A DNA stretch of 64,000 nt. Origin: Crambe crambe (lineage: Eukaryota; Porifera; Demospongiae; Poecilosclerida; Crambeidae). The stretch is from the NCBI GenBank assembly GCA_963924555.1, contig OZ004583.1, positions 6,462,582 through 6,526,581 on the forward strand, written 5' to 3'. Made by a program: the position numbers and the translations under genes. Position 1 is the stretch's first letter, and each line of letters begins with the position of its first letter. This document shows positions 23,401 through 31,100 of this stretch, in pieces. The notes beneath the pieces were generated by a model. That model did no database searches. It was not told the DNA's origin and saw nothing but the letters and a program-made list of their open reading frames with translations.

Positions 23401-23451
23401 GTCACCGATTTTCAGGTTGCCTGTACTATCATGACCACTTCTGTGGGCCAT
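51..23451 (-). CDS. ITPR: ITPR-like calcium-release channel, copy A (C-terminal end outside window)
   Basis: First of three tandem ITPR-like genes, read right to left. Exons 1-47 are in the window; the counterparts of exons 48-56 (membrane helices, pore, zinc finger, tail) lie left of base 1. The start codon at 23449-23451 gives an N-terminus MAHRSGHD that runs into a GDTVLLFY strand like the first beta-strands of ITPR N-termini. All 47 exons have AG/GT borders except exon 27, whose donor is GC, and every exon keeps frame with copy B. In-frame differences from B are +3 residues in exon 8, -3 in exon 25, -3 in exon 27 and -1 in exon 45. Family role (known): tetrameric ER calcium-release channel gated by IP3 and calcium. 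Activity of this copy is inferred only. No stop or frameshift was seen. RyR is less likely because the RyR-specific SPRY and RyR repeats are absent. Confidence 0.88.
423..1122. other. Copy A intron 45, no gene seen
   Basis: 700 bases, AT-rich. Contains ccccatggtacaccccatgg-type short repeats at 472-512 shared with B (28203-28228) and C (53454-53490). No mobile element or RNA gene recognised. Confidence 0.6.
1123..1882 (-). CDS. ITPR: Copy A exon 45: RIH-associated domain
   Basis: Single large exon of 760 bases starting at a gaacag acceptor with HSDADLSL and ending at a GTAAGG donor. [20 protein letters not shown] matches the ITPR RIH-associated signature (LLCENHNRDLQNFLRCQ), followed by [12 protein letters not shown] (ITPR LESLTEYCQG) and a helical stretch [19 protein letters not shown] equivalent to ITPR KNNASKLLLAIMES. 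It is one residue shorter than in B. In the family this domain couples cytosolic modules to the channel. Confidence 0.9.
2036..12204 (-). CDS. ITPR: Copy A exons 25-44: central helical region
   Basis: Exons: 11964-12204, 11824-11878, 11589-11767, 10965-11380, 10764-10902, 10356-10584, 10013-10159, 6828-7084, 6187-6404, 5806-5942, 5398-5520, 4971-5196, 4607-4700, 3965-4003, 3641-3685, 3335-3505, 3073-3139, 2420-2610, 2279-2330, 2036-2215. Exon 25 has lost six residues and gained three near its start relative to B, both in frame. Exon 27 lacks a 9-bp segment present in B and C and uses a GC donor. Intron 31 (7085-10012) is about 2.5 kb longer than in B or C because of transposon insertion. The region corresponds to the regulatory/coupling part of ITPR; exons 40-43 ([13 protein letters not shown], then KQCELHL) match the ITPR stretch before the RIH-associated domain. 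Confidence 0.78.
3576..3608. repeat. CCCTCCC-rich stretch, copy A intron 39
   Basis: Short C/T-rich tract equivalent in position to the copy C run at 56194-56225. G-rich on the transcribed strand. Confidence 0.8.
4327..4460. repeat. A-rich tract, copy A intron 37
   Basis: Runs of A (up to 21) separated by G, GG or AC. Absent from B (32100-32200), where this intron is shorter. Confidence 0.85.
4919..4937. repeat. Poly-C run, copy A intron 36
   Basis: About 18 consecutive C, 33 bases outside exon 36. Not present at the matching place in B or C. Confidence 0.9.
6014..6145. mobile_element. MITE with CAGTGGAACCTCC terminus, copy A intron 33
   Basis: Begins cagtggaacctccgataaag and contains ggacaacctctctgcaaagg. 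The right terminus is eroded. Orthologous insertions in B (33599-33715) and C (about 58503-58652) retain the inverted right end ggaggttccactg. The termini resemble pogo/Tigger-type elements. Shared by all three copies, so it predates the duplications. Confidence 0.5.
6462..6548. repeat. (CT)n microsatellite, about 43 units, copy A intron 32
   Basis: Uninterrupted CT dinucleotides just outside exon 33. The matching intron in B (near 34030) and C (near 58965) has no CT tract, so the expansion is specific to copy A. Confidence 0.95.
7514..7775 (+). pseudogene. Deleted hAT-type transposase (TTF zinc finger joined to C-terminal piece)
   Basis: Plus strand. [15 protein letters not shown] leads into FTFPKHSFG; a frame change then gives [19 protein letters not shown]. 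Together these are the TTF-type zinc-finger start found in hAT/ZMYM6-like transposases (FPKRSFG...RSFQ.SWF..W.WLHYD). The same frame then jumps to [20 protein letters not shown], resembling the hAT C-terminal dimerisation region (..IKTYLRSTM.Q.RLN..). The catalytic middle is absent, so this is a non-autonomous deletion derivative. Confidence 0.6.
8606..8826. repeat. Minisatellite, about five units of 45-60 bases
   Basis: Repeated unit contains ttagtgggtgRataaataccacataacttgc in degenerate form; occurrences start near 8617, 8661, 8719, 8770 and 8812. It lies inside the copy A-specific intron 31 insertion and is absent from copies B and C. Confidence 0.65.
12541..12630. repeat. Palindrome of two hammerhead-like hairpin cores, copy A
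   Basis: cttcaaacgttttggcctct and aggccgaaacgtttgaag are inverted; each arm has a GGCCTCT-loop-AGAGGCC hairpin followed by RAAACGTTT. The plus-strand arm reads CTAATGA, then T, then the 7-bp hairpin, then GAAACGTT, the layout of a hammerhead ribozyme with one box I mismatch and an extra base. Confidence 0.45.
12711..13022. repeat. Minisatellite, three units of roughly 105-115 bases
   Basis: Each unit has gtttctcatRtgcacttcta, then tagtttcacatgtgcca, then ctagttaaacaaattactagt. Units start near 12712, 12828 and 12930. Related, more degraded units occur in copy B at 37889-38172. Confidence 0.75.
13327..18877 (-). CDS. ITPR: Copy A exons 14-24: RIH-type helical region (IP3-core equivalent)
   Basis: Exons: 18803-18877, 18464-18616 (or ending at 18610), 17865-18032, 17722-17792, 17507-17664, 17215-17273, 15589-15816, 15142-15376, 14710-14768, 14498-14647, 13327-13543. 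Each length equals its copy B counterpart. The helical stretch around KQKLLRGLK, then [20 protein letters not shown], aligns by eye with the alpha domain of the ITPR ligand-binding core. Exon 24 ([15 protein letters not shown]) matches the ITPR segment around VNLARNLIYFGFY. Exon 20 is an acidic block ending in tryptophan, possibly equivalent to the ITPR EEEVWLFW loop. Introns 19 and 23 carry copy-specific mobile insertions listed separately. Confidence 0.8.
13574..14021. mobile_element. Foldback element with about 186-bp inverted arms, copy A intron 23
   Basis: Left arm (13574-13759) includes ccagcataatatatagactt and tactgggcccattttt. The right arm (13838-14021) contains their inverse, with aaaaatgggcccagtagaat. 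The central loop is about 78 bases. An orthologous element is in B; it is absent from C. Confidence 0.75.
14281..14425. mobile_element. 145-bp TA-flanked palindromic MITE, copy A intron 23
   Basis: Ends CCGTATAGCA and TGCTATACGG; extended inverted repeats include ttcgtgggt/acccacgaa and tttttcgtgg/ccacgaaaaa. TA lies on both sides. The matching site in B near 39929 reads cacccaataactaacta with a single TA, an empty site. No coding capacity. Confidence 0.85.
15925..16250. mobile_element. Copy A-specific insertion in intron 19 carrying a hammerhead-like motif
   Basis: B reads gtcctaatacaatgtccttt at this site, while A has about 320 extra bases. The 13-base direct repeat aatacaaaggtac occurs at 15961-15973 and 16227-16239 and may be a target duplication. 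The inserted DNA holds the hammerhead-like motif at 16001-16062. Such motifs are known in Penelope-like retroelements, but no protein remnant is visible. Confidence 0.5.
16001..16062 (-). ncRNA. Hammerhead-ribozyme-like motif
   Basis: Minus strand reads TATCACC, CTGATGA, A, GGCTAGA-GTAT-TCTGGTC hairpin, GAAA, CGTT, GGTGGTT. CTGATGA and GAAA are the conserved catalytic boxes. The hairpin is stem II (seven pairs, two of them G-U). TATCACC and GGTGGTT pair as stem I. ACGT after GAA is self-complementary, as expected for a stem III formed only in dimers. The cleavage triplet would be GUU. One extra A sits between box I and stem II, which departs from the consensus. Activity is unproven. Confidence 0.45.
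16761..16926. mobile_element. 166-bp TA-flanked foldback MITE, copy A intron 19
   Basis: Starts cagcagattgcagtaatctt and ends agatcactgcaatctgctg; the arms are about 70 bases and include ccaaaaccaaaaatttacat and its inverse. TA duplicated on both sides. Copy B has the empty site ccaactaacagc near 41924-41935. Confidence 0.85.
17321..17475. mobile_element. MITE-like element in copy A intron 18
   Basis: Starts cagcagaacttctggaaaag and ends ttggaggttctaccata; the internal gaggacacacc and gcctctctacaaagga relate it to the CAGTGGAACCTCC family. A matching copy is in B at about 42408-42567. Confidence 0.45.
18062..18254. repeat. C-rich minisatellite with flanking direct repeats, copy A intron 15
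   Basis: Irregular units of CCCCCTCCCCCAATCCCCTCTC flanked by two copies of aggatcgtgtacaagcattaaag at 18096-18118 and 18232-18254. The sense (minus) strand is G-rich with many runs of five or more G. Copy B has a pure C run at the same place (about 43191-43231) and a single flank copy. Confidence 0.8.
18669..18728. repeat. Poly-C plus (CA)n tract, copy A intron 14
   Basis: About 33 C followed by about 14 CA units. On the transcribed strand this is (TG)n followed by a G run, 50-110 bases upstream of the exon 15 acceptor. Confidence 0.95.
18955..23451 (-). CDS. ITPR: Copy A exons 1-13: N-terminal beta-trefoil / MIR-like region
   Basis: Exons in transcript order: 23315-23451, 23178-23248, 23030-23120, 22685-22742, 22014-22178, 21301-21491, 21100-21199, 20545-20935, 19696-19787, 19541-19609, 19396-19474, 19125-19210, 18955-19005. 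The translation follows the ITPR suppressor domain and second beta-trefoil: YGDSIQLLH and KYVCV in exon 5 (MIR-like), the exon 6 strand block, SSTIFELYP in exon 10 (ITPR has a similar SSIFEL) and [17 protein letters not shown] in exon 11 (ITPR SYVRLRHL). Exon 8 carries a Ser-rich insertion with RRASS and RRRSAS; in A it is three residues longer than in B. Exon assignments come from splice borders and phase; domain names come from remembered family sequences. Confidence 0.82.
19788..20544. other. Copy A intron 8, conserved with B
   Basis: 757 bases. Very similar to B 44752-45527 over most of its length, including non-coding stretches around 19830-20130. Contains the (AATA)n repeat. Open frames in it are out of phase with exons 8 and 9 and are not supported. 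Confidence 0.6.
20367..20402. repeat. (AATA)n microsatellite, copy A intron 8
   Basis: Nine tetranucleotide units, conserved in position with a longer run in copy B (45363-45408). Confidence 0.95.
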
Positions 23452-23629
23452 GGTGATCAGCTATTGTATATCAGCTAGCAGCTGTAAGCTAGCTATTAAA
23501 AATTTGCCGGCACCATCTCTGTTAAATACTTCATTGCGGAACCTCATTTTGGTAAGGGTCGTCAAAGAAATCAACCAATACTAAATATTTAGAGTGTGCT
23601 CCGCATCAAGCAATTCTATGTGGGGGAGT

Positions 23630-23742
23630 AGTCAAGAAGAAGCAGCTGGGAAGTGCATTGAGGTACCCTTTTGGAAAGGAAAGAAGGTGGTTGACCTTGG
23701 ATCTGGAACTGGAGTTGTTGGATTAGTTGCTGCAGTTTTAGG
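23630..23742 (+). pseudogene. METTL21-like methyltransferase exon fragment, A-B spacer
   Basis: Plus-strand reading SQEEAAGKCIEVPFWKGKKV followed by VDLGSGTGVVGLVAAVLG, then a GTATGTG donor. VDLGSGTGVVGL is the S-adenosylmethionine-binding motif I of METTL21/METTL18-type seven-beta-strand methyltransferases. The upstream part of the exon (a WDAALVLSKYLE-type segment) is missing here and no later exons are recognisable before copy B ends. It sits head-to-head with the copy A receptor start, about 180 bases away. Most likely a relic carried along in the duplication; a functional gene is unlikely. Confidence 0.65.
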
Positions 23743-24987
23743 GTATGTGTGAGCACGATTTAAGCACTTATCTTATCATGTTGCTTGTTTGTGATTTCTC
23801 CCTACTTCAATAGTTATGTTTGCCTTTGTGTGATCTTCATAGAAACTGTATCAACCATAAATCTTCAATAGTATTAATTTTATTGCACTTTTGTTGCTTA
23901 ATTGGAGTATAATTATCATTGTACCTGTTATTTATTACTGTTCTTGTGGCTTCTTCATAGCTACTTCAACTTTTTGGTTGGTTATCATGTTCAGAAACAA
24001 GAATTATTACCATGTACAAAATAGAACAGTAGCTAAGTTGTAATAATAAAATGAATTAGCTAGCTACTGTATTTAAGATAATTATAAGAGGGTGTATATA
24101 TAGCTAGCTGCACTTTGGAATAGATAGCTAGCTAATGCTCTCAGTTTTTGGGTTATTTGTATGCCTACATTACTGGGAAGAAATATGAGAAGCATTGGTT
24201 GAAGTCTCAGAAAATAGCAGCCATTCCTGTTTGGGGGTGGGGCTTACTTGTGATGTCATAGAGGGAACTCATTGTACAATCCCTATTGAAAATGCTGGAG
24301 AGTTTGTATTTCACACATGGTTTAGTGCATTCCCTCCAAACTTTGCACAAGTTAATTTTAGTGTATGCTACCAATATTTAAAGTTCATGCCTATTACCAG
24401 GTGAGATATCCAAAGAATCACTTCAAAAATGTAGAAACAAGCTCTCAGAGCTGATGGCCAGCTTATCATGCTGGTATGTGTGAGCTATACAGCACAAGCA
24501 AAATCAAGTAACAATAGCTACCACTAACCACTTGCATATTAAAAATTCCTTAGCTTTTATCACTATTCTTAAAATTTATGAGCTGCTTATGGCAGTGGAG
24601 AAGAGCAGGTAATAAAAATTCAAAGCATGATTATGGTTCATTAGCACCACTAAAATAGAAAAAAATTTATTTAGGAGAACAACATTAAATTAATGCATGC
24701 ATGCATGCATACATTAGCTATGTATTTCTTGGAAAGCTGGAATTTTGTATTGTTCAAACGAGAGAAGCCACGCCCATTCCGTACATAGAGAGTGCATAGC
24801 TAACTATTCTCTCTCTGAGGGAGTCAATAATGCTTATGATTAATATAATAACTTAAAGTCTAAAGATGGCTATATCAGGATACAAATGTCTGATAGCTAG
24901 TTAGTTAATGAAGCTACATATAGTAGTAATAGCTAATCACAGTTACTGAAAAAAATTCTTGTTTTACAAAAAGTTGATAGCTACTCC
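23743..24987. other. Spacer between copy A start and copy B end
   Basis: About 1.2 kb with no supported gene. It includes a TGCATGCATGCATGCA run near 24693-24711 and a block at about 24190-24460 that is conserved with 49140-49430 in the other spacer (it contains gatgtcatagagggaactca). An AATAAA on the minus strand at 24666-24671 may serve copy B. No TATA box or other promoter element could be supported. Confidence 0.55.
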
Positions 24988-27900
24988 TCATTCATCTTTA
25001 GCTTTCATGAATTTCTGTAATAGAGGGGGAAAATTAAGTCTACTTCATATTCGATTAGTATGGACCAGCTAGTTATACATGTATGCATGCCATTTCATGA
25101 TAGTCTTTATTATAATTATTACAATGTAGTGTAGCTAGCTATAGCTAGGTTGCTGACCTCAATAGCATCAAAACGGAGAGTCATAATACATCGCAACTCT
25201 TTTACCTCCCTCCTCAGTTCCTCACTCTCATCCTCCACGCCTTCAAGAACTAGCGCCTGATTGAATGGCAGGTAGCTGATGTCCCCACTATTCAACTAAA
25301 GAAAGTAAGAGAGAATTTAATAAGTAACTAACCTTCCGTAATCTGAGGGAGTTAGAATCAATATTAAGAGGGGGAAAATTCTTGAATGTACCTATGCTGC
25401 ATCATTTTGTGGAGAAATTTTGGCCACTTTATAGGCACATTAGCTAAATTTTATCGAAGCCAGTTACAGAAGTTCACATTTGACTAACTTAGCTATCTGT
25501 AAAGGGATTATGCGATTTTCTTGGACAGTCACACTTTATTAATAATTGAAATGTCAGCTAGCTAGCCAATAAAAATAGTTATAGCTAACCTTTTCATAGA
25601 CATATTTCTCAATGGCATTGTGATCACTAATGTCCACTTGATCCAAGTAAATGGAGTAGTAGATGTAAGCCCACATGTTGTGATCACTCTTCACATGAGA
25701 TATAAATCCCTATAAAAATATTTTTGTGAAAAATCATTCAGCTATATGGAGTTCATAAAGTTTACCAAATTTGATAGCTTGTCAAACTCATGACTTGGTA
25801 AATTGCAAATGAAACAACTGCTCTTCATATCCTGCTCTGCATGGAACTGGAAAATAAGCAATAGCAAGATTGTCATTATTATCATAAAAAATGGAAAAAA
25901 AGTTACTCACTCTTGCATCCCTGAGTTCAGAGAATGTATCAACGATGATACCAAAGACAATGTTGAGGCCAATGGTGGTAACAATGATGAAGAAAATTAT
26001 ATCAAAGAAGAACCTTCCAGTTAAATCACCCCTCTCTCTAACCTCAATTTCCTATTATGATAACAAAGATATGTAATTGTACATGAAATAGTGACAATCC
26101 CAGGAAGCTCCTGAACCTCCATAATAATAATAATCATTTCTTTACAAAGAATCCTATGGCAAATAATCATGAAGAAAAATTTCAAAAAACTGGATTTATA
26201 TAGCCTGGATTTTTATCTATAGCTAAGTACTGTCAAATAAAAATACATACCAAGAAACTGTCGATTAGACCAAAACGAAGAACATTAGCGAAGCACTCTT
26301 GCAAAGACGTACAAAAGACATTTGCATCTATGAATTCCTGCCTGTAAAAGGCAAAGGCAATGACTGCATATATGAAGAGGACAGTCAGCAACAGTAGAGC
26401 AACCCAAAAGAGGGACTTCCCTGCAATAATAATAAAAAGATGAAAACTAATTACAAGTGCTATAGCTAACTGTAGCTATTCCAAGTGAACTTTGCTACTG
26501 TCAGTGATTGCTATTTTCAGCACATGTTATTTTCACTATGTACTTCAATCTATGAAGTGACTTAAATAATTTTACTCTGTTAATAGCAAATCAGCAACAT
26601 TTTGGTCATTATTTTCTTACAATTCTTTGTTATAGACTGAAGGGTTCTCTGTAGTATATCATTATTGATGGTGATGTACAGGAGGCATAAGCAGTAAAAG
26701 TACCCAAGGTAAACAAGAGCGAGCACAGAAGAAACAAGAAATATGAGAGAGTATATAGGTGTCACTCCAAAAATATTGACACTGGAGTATGTCCTGTTAA
26801 ATTTTGGTAGAATCCAAATTCTGAAATAACAGAAATGATTATAATTTTAGTAGCTAGATTATAGGTCTGTCTATAATACACTTCATTTAGTAGCAACTCA
26901 CAGTAAAATTAACTACATAAGTGAGCAAAATCAGACTATACTTACTTGATCAAAAAAGCACTGAGATCAAAACGTTTGAAACGGATTTTATATAAGAATT
27001 CTGGCAAGACAAAATGAGGCCAGGTCACTATGAAATACTCCATCACCATCCAAATGGCAAGCAGCAGGTGTAAACTGCCAAGGACGTAAATAGCAATAGA
27101 CAGGGACTCTGCCACAAACGGGTTAGTTATAGTGGAATTGTTATCGAGGTTCTTTATCACCTGAACTCTTCCTTCTTCCATGTTATCAGGATCTGAATAT
27201 CCCACAATGACAAGAATATTCAAGACCAGTGTTAGTAGCAGCAGGAACCAATATCTAGGTTGGCTGGATAAAAAAGACATAAATTCATAATAGAACTGTA
27301 AGTGGCTATACACAATGCTATACATATCAGTGGTAATCAGAAATGCTTACCCCAAAAGAGTTATGAAGTGAAGTTTATTTGTCTTCAACCAATTCTGCAT
27401 CAAAGGTGAAAAAGCAATGAGTAGCTGGATCAGTTATCACAGGTTATTCTATAGCTATAGTGCAGTGCAAACATGCATGTGCCCGCCACAGTGAGGATCA
27501 TAACAGTCTGCCATAGACCATTTACCAGGTCAAAAGGTCAAATATCTGATCAAGATTTGGTCTGACATAATATTGGCATAATACATCCCATTGCATTTAA
27601 GAATGTATCTATTTAAAGGCCATATCATAATATGGCAGATCAACTCTTCTCGTGGTCTGACATTTTGTCAGATCATCTCAAAAGAGTCATAATCCTCACT
27701 GCGCCTCTAATACTTAATATAAAGCCAAGGAAACACCCAATCATCAATGAATATTCATTACACCCCCAGGCCTGCATGCATAACCTACATAATGCAGAGT
27801 GTCTTTTTTCACTGCCTTTATCCATTCATGAAAGTCTCTCAATTTTTCACTATGAGTGGTGCGATCCACCTGGTATTTGACAGTATCTCTCAAGTGCTCC

Positions 27901-28160
27901 TTTATCTCTGTCTGCAGATTCATAAACACATAAGAGTTATTTCAATGGTTCAGAACATACATTATGGAATCATGATGAAGTAATTCGCCACAGAGATAGC
28001 AACTAAATTATGATAATGGCTAGCACCTTTAAATTTGGTTCGAAACGTATTTTTGTCAACACTTCTTCTTTATTTTCCTGATCCGTGTAGACTATTTCAA
28101 TGGTTTGACTTTTTTTCTCACAAAATTGCCAGGCTCGTAGACCACTCCTCTCTGTAGGTT
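24988..28160 (-). CDS. ITPR: Copy B exons 46-56: linker, six-helix channel, zinc-finger motif and C-tail
   Basis: Exons: 28027-28160, 27789-27911, 27351-27394, 26946-27263, 26621-26820, 26251-26420, 25911-26051, 25766-25846, 25590-25709, 25158-25295, 24988-25014. Exon 49 holds S1 (RYWFLLLLTLVLNILVIVGY) and S2; exon 50 holds S3-S4 and the S4-S5 linker (LQRTLQSITKN, like ITPR LLNVIKSVTRN). Exon 51 holds S5 (VALLLLTVLFIYAVIAFAFY) and the pore loop FCTSLQECFANVLRFGL. Exon 52 holds S6 (FFFDIIFFIIVTTIGLNIVF) and GIIVDTFSELRD, equivalent to ITPR GVIIDTFADLR. Exons 53-54 supply CFIC...HVKSDHNMW, as in ITPR CFIC...HIKEEHNMW. Between pore loop and S6 the expected GGGVGD filter is replaced by IDSFLEIEVRERG. 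The last exon is only 27 bases (KFMKAKDE, stop). Confidence 0.9.
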
Positions 28161-31100
28161 CTGTAGAAACATCATGTGAAATCAATTATCGTATAATATA
28201 TACACTACCCCATGGTACACCCCATGGTACAACACATGCACTCTTACGTGAGCCTCGAGAAATACTAGGGTTTCTGTAATATTATTGCACTGACATGTCA
28301 ACAACATTATGTATGTCATGCATAAACATTCTTGTATCACTAATTATAGCACTACAACACTTGTATCATTATACGTACCTACAAAGATAAGGTTATGTTA
28401 TGAATTTCTATAGCTAATTACAAAGAAAAGTATCATTATTATCATCACGTAAATGGATGGCCAGAATTGGAAACTGTCCATGCTATATTATTGAATCTTG
28501 AAATAAGACTAAACTACATGGTGTCAGAAGTGGGATCTTGAGCAAGCAGAGAAGCCCACACCCTGGAACAGAAAGACAGATAGCTAACTATAAGAGCTAA
28601 TGAGAAGGAGCTGAATCGACCACTACCTACCAGGAGTGGAGTGACAGAAAATGAAGTGGTCAGGTATTATTGTGACTACGTACATAGCACACCAGGTGGG
28701 TCTGGGGGCATCCCACCCAGAAAATTTTGGCTGCTTACTTCTAGGGTATGCCTTATATTAGCTAATTGGAAAAAATTTAAAGCATTCAGAGTGAAGAAGT
28801 TGTCAGGTTGAAACCTGACCTGACTAGTCGCTCTACCAGGTGTCCCCACCAGATTAGAAAATCAGAAAAAGGTGTCAGTCCTGATTGACATCCATTATTT
28901 CTATTACTGAAGAATATTCTGATTACTTATGTGGAGTTTTGTTTTAATTAGCTATTTGTATAATGACTGCATGAAGATAAAAAACCTTACTTAAACTTTC
29001 TGGTGATCCTATTCCAGTATCAGCAAGGTGCATAAGGATCTTGTATGCTTTGAAGAGGGCTCTTGAAGCATTATCTTCAAACTTTCTGAGAATCAAAGCT
29101 TTGTCATCCTTAAGTGCGAACAAATCCACCATGGACCAGTGAAGACCGGCAATGTCAAGCCCCTCAGCAATCTGTTGGGTCAACTTCTTACTTTTAACAC
29201 TGATATCTTCCATCATCACATCAAGTAAATCAATAGCTGATACTTTTAATTTCAAACTCATTACTCGCAATTGGATAAAGTCCAATGTTGCATCTTCAGT
29301 GTTACTGGTGATGTCATTCAAATTGGAATAATTTGTTATAACAGCAGTACTAACCCTGCGTCCAACTCTTTTTGGAGGCTTAATGCCAGAAATATCGATC
29401 TGTAGAACGAAATTGATGATAGACAGGATGTGCTTGTTGAAAATTACATTGTTATTTTTGAAGTTCCCTGCACATATTTCCGTTAGACTCTCCAAGATTT
29501 GGATAAACAATGGAAGCGTATCAAAACTGAGCCGACGCTTCTCCGTGATTTCATAGAGGACTGCAGTGATTTCACCAATCATGTTGACATTTTGAAAGCC
29601 TTCATTCTGTTCACGAAGGAAGTCTTGCATCTTCCGATTCTGTCCATCACAAATCAAGCCTAAGACTTTAATGATCATGGAAACTCCACTCAGCTCACTG
29701 AATTTAAGGATACTCATTATCTTCTCGTCCAGTGAAAGATCTGCATCAGAATGCTGTTCATGCATGAAGGTGCGTATTATAAAAAATTCCATAATGATAT
29801 AATTTACTATCAATTAGTATTATGCTTTGTTCCTTTGGATGATTGAAGGTGAAACTGCCCCCTCCCAAATGCCTATGAGTAGCATTACGTACTTACATAC
29901 ATACCTTGTAAATGGCTAGAAAAGGAACACGTTGGTCTCCAGCAAAAAGAATTTGAGTAGTCTCTTTAGTTTCTTGTTTTAGAAAGATGGTCATCTTTCG
30001 TTTTAGTGTTCCTTTGTTAAGAGTAGTAATCTTGCCATCAGGATCTTGCTCACCCTCAACTGTTCCATTTTGTGCTTTTTCTACCTAAAACCATAATGCA
30101 ATTTTAGCTAGACAGTCAGTGAGCCCACCCCTTTTAATAATTCTCACAATTTTTTTGTCGAGGGCCATCCTGGTTTTGAGCAGGGAAGTTAGGAGTTGAC
30201 TGCAATAGAGAGAATACTTTTTTAACTTACAGTATCATTGAGAGCTTAAACAAAAATACGAACAAAAGTATGGCAGTAGCCATAACAATGTATACCTTTC
30301 TCTATAAACAAGCACAGCTTCCCTCATAGCTTCTTGCATGATCAAAAAAAAGTGGTTCTCATGAAGATTTAGGAGGTCCTTTGAGGCTTCTTGCAAATGA
30401 CTGTTCCCAAACTCAAACAAAACTTCTAGAAAAGCCAGTGCTTCTCTTGTTATGGCATTATTAGGATGAGAAAGGAGAGGCATGACCTGAAAGAGAGAAC
30501 AGAATCATATTATCAGACGACTGAGAGACAAGGCACTGAAAGTTTGATGGTAATATTTTAAGGCCACTATTAATTTTGTTGATTATCATTCCCCTCACGC
30601 ATCAGTCAACTCTACCTACAGGATTAGGCCATTATTGAATTTCTATACCACATTACTTCTGATTGTATGTATCAGTCCTGTGGTTCCAAGAAAATGAACT
30701 ATCAAAATAATCACATCAGTATAACCGATGAGAAACTAATGATCAACGAATAGTGGCATATAATGGAACCGCTATCAGTACGTAGGTCACTTTCATGAGG
30801 ATTTTGTATAATAGGAAGTGTGTAGTGTTAGCTCCTATAATATAAGCCTGCTTGACTTGAAGTTAGGTATACTTATTCCACCTCCCTCTCCTACACATGC
30901 ACATGGATGCCATGCATGTGCTTACTCGCAAAACAGCATTGCCAAGGTCCTGAATCTCATTCTGAATCGGGTGAAGATGAAGTTCACATTGCCTGCATAA
31001 TAGTTATTATTCTATTAGTACAGTATATCATCATGCAGCTATTTTCACATAATTATTCAGCTTTCTTGCTGCTTGGCTAATTAGTTGGTACTTCTATATC

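Noticed and set aside
25911..26250. A hidden filter-coding micro-exon in copy B intron 51 (a TATGGAGGTTCAGGAGC stretch on the minus strand could read YGGSG)
   Set aside because: No matching AG/GT borders in phase and nothing comparable in the sense orientation of copy C.
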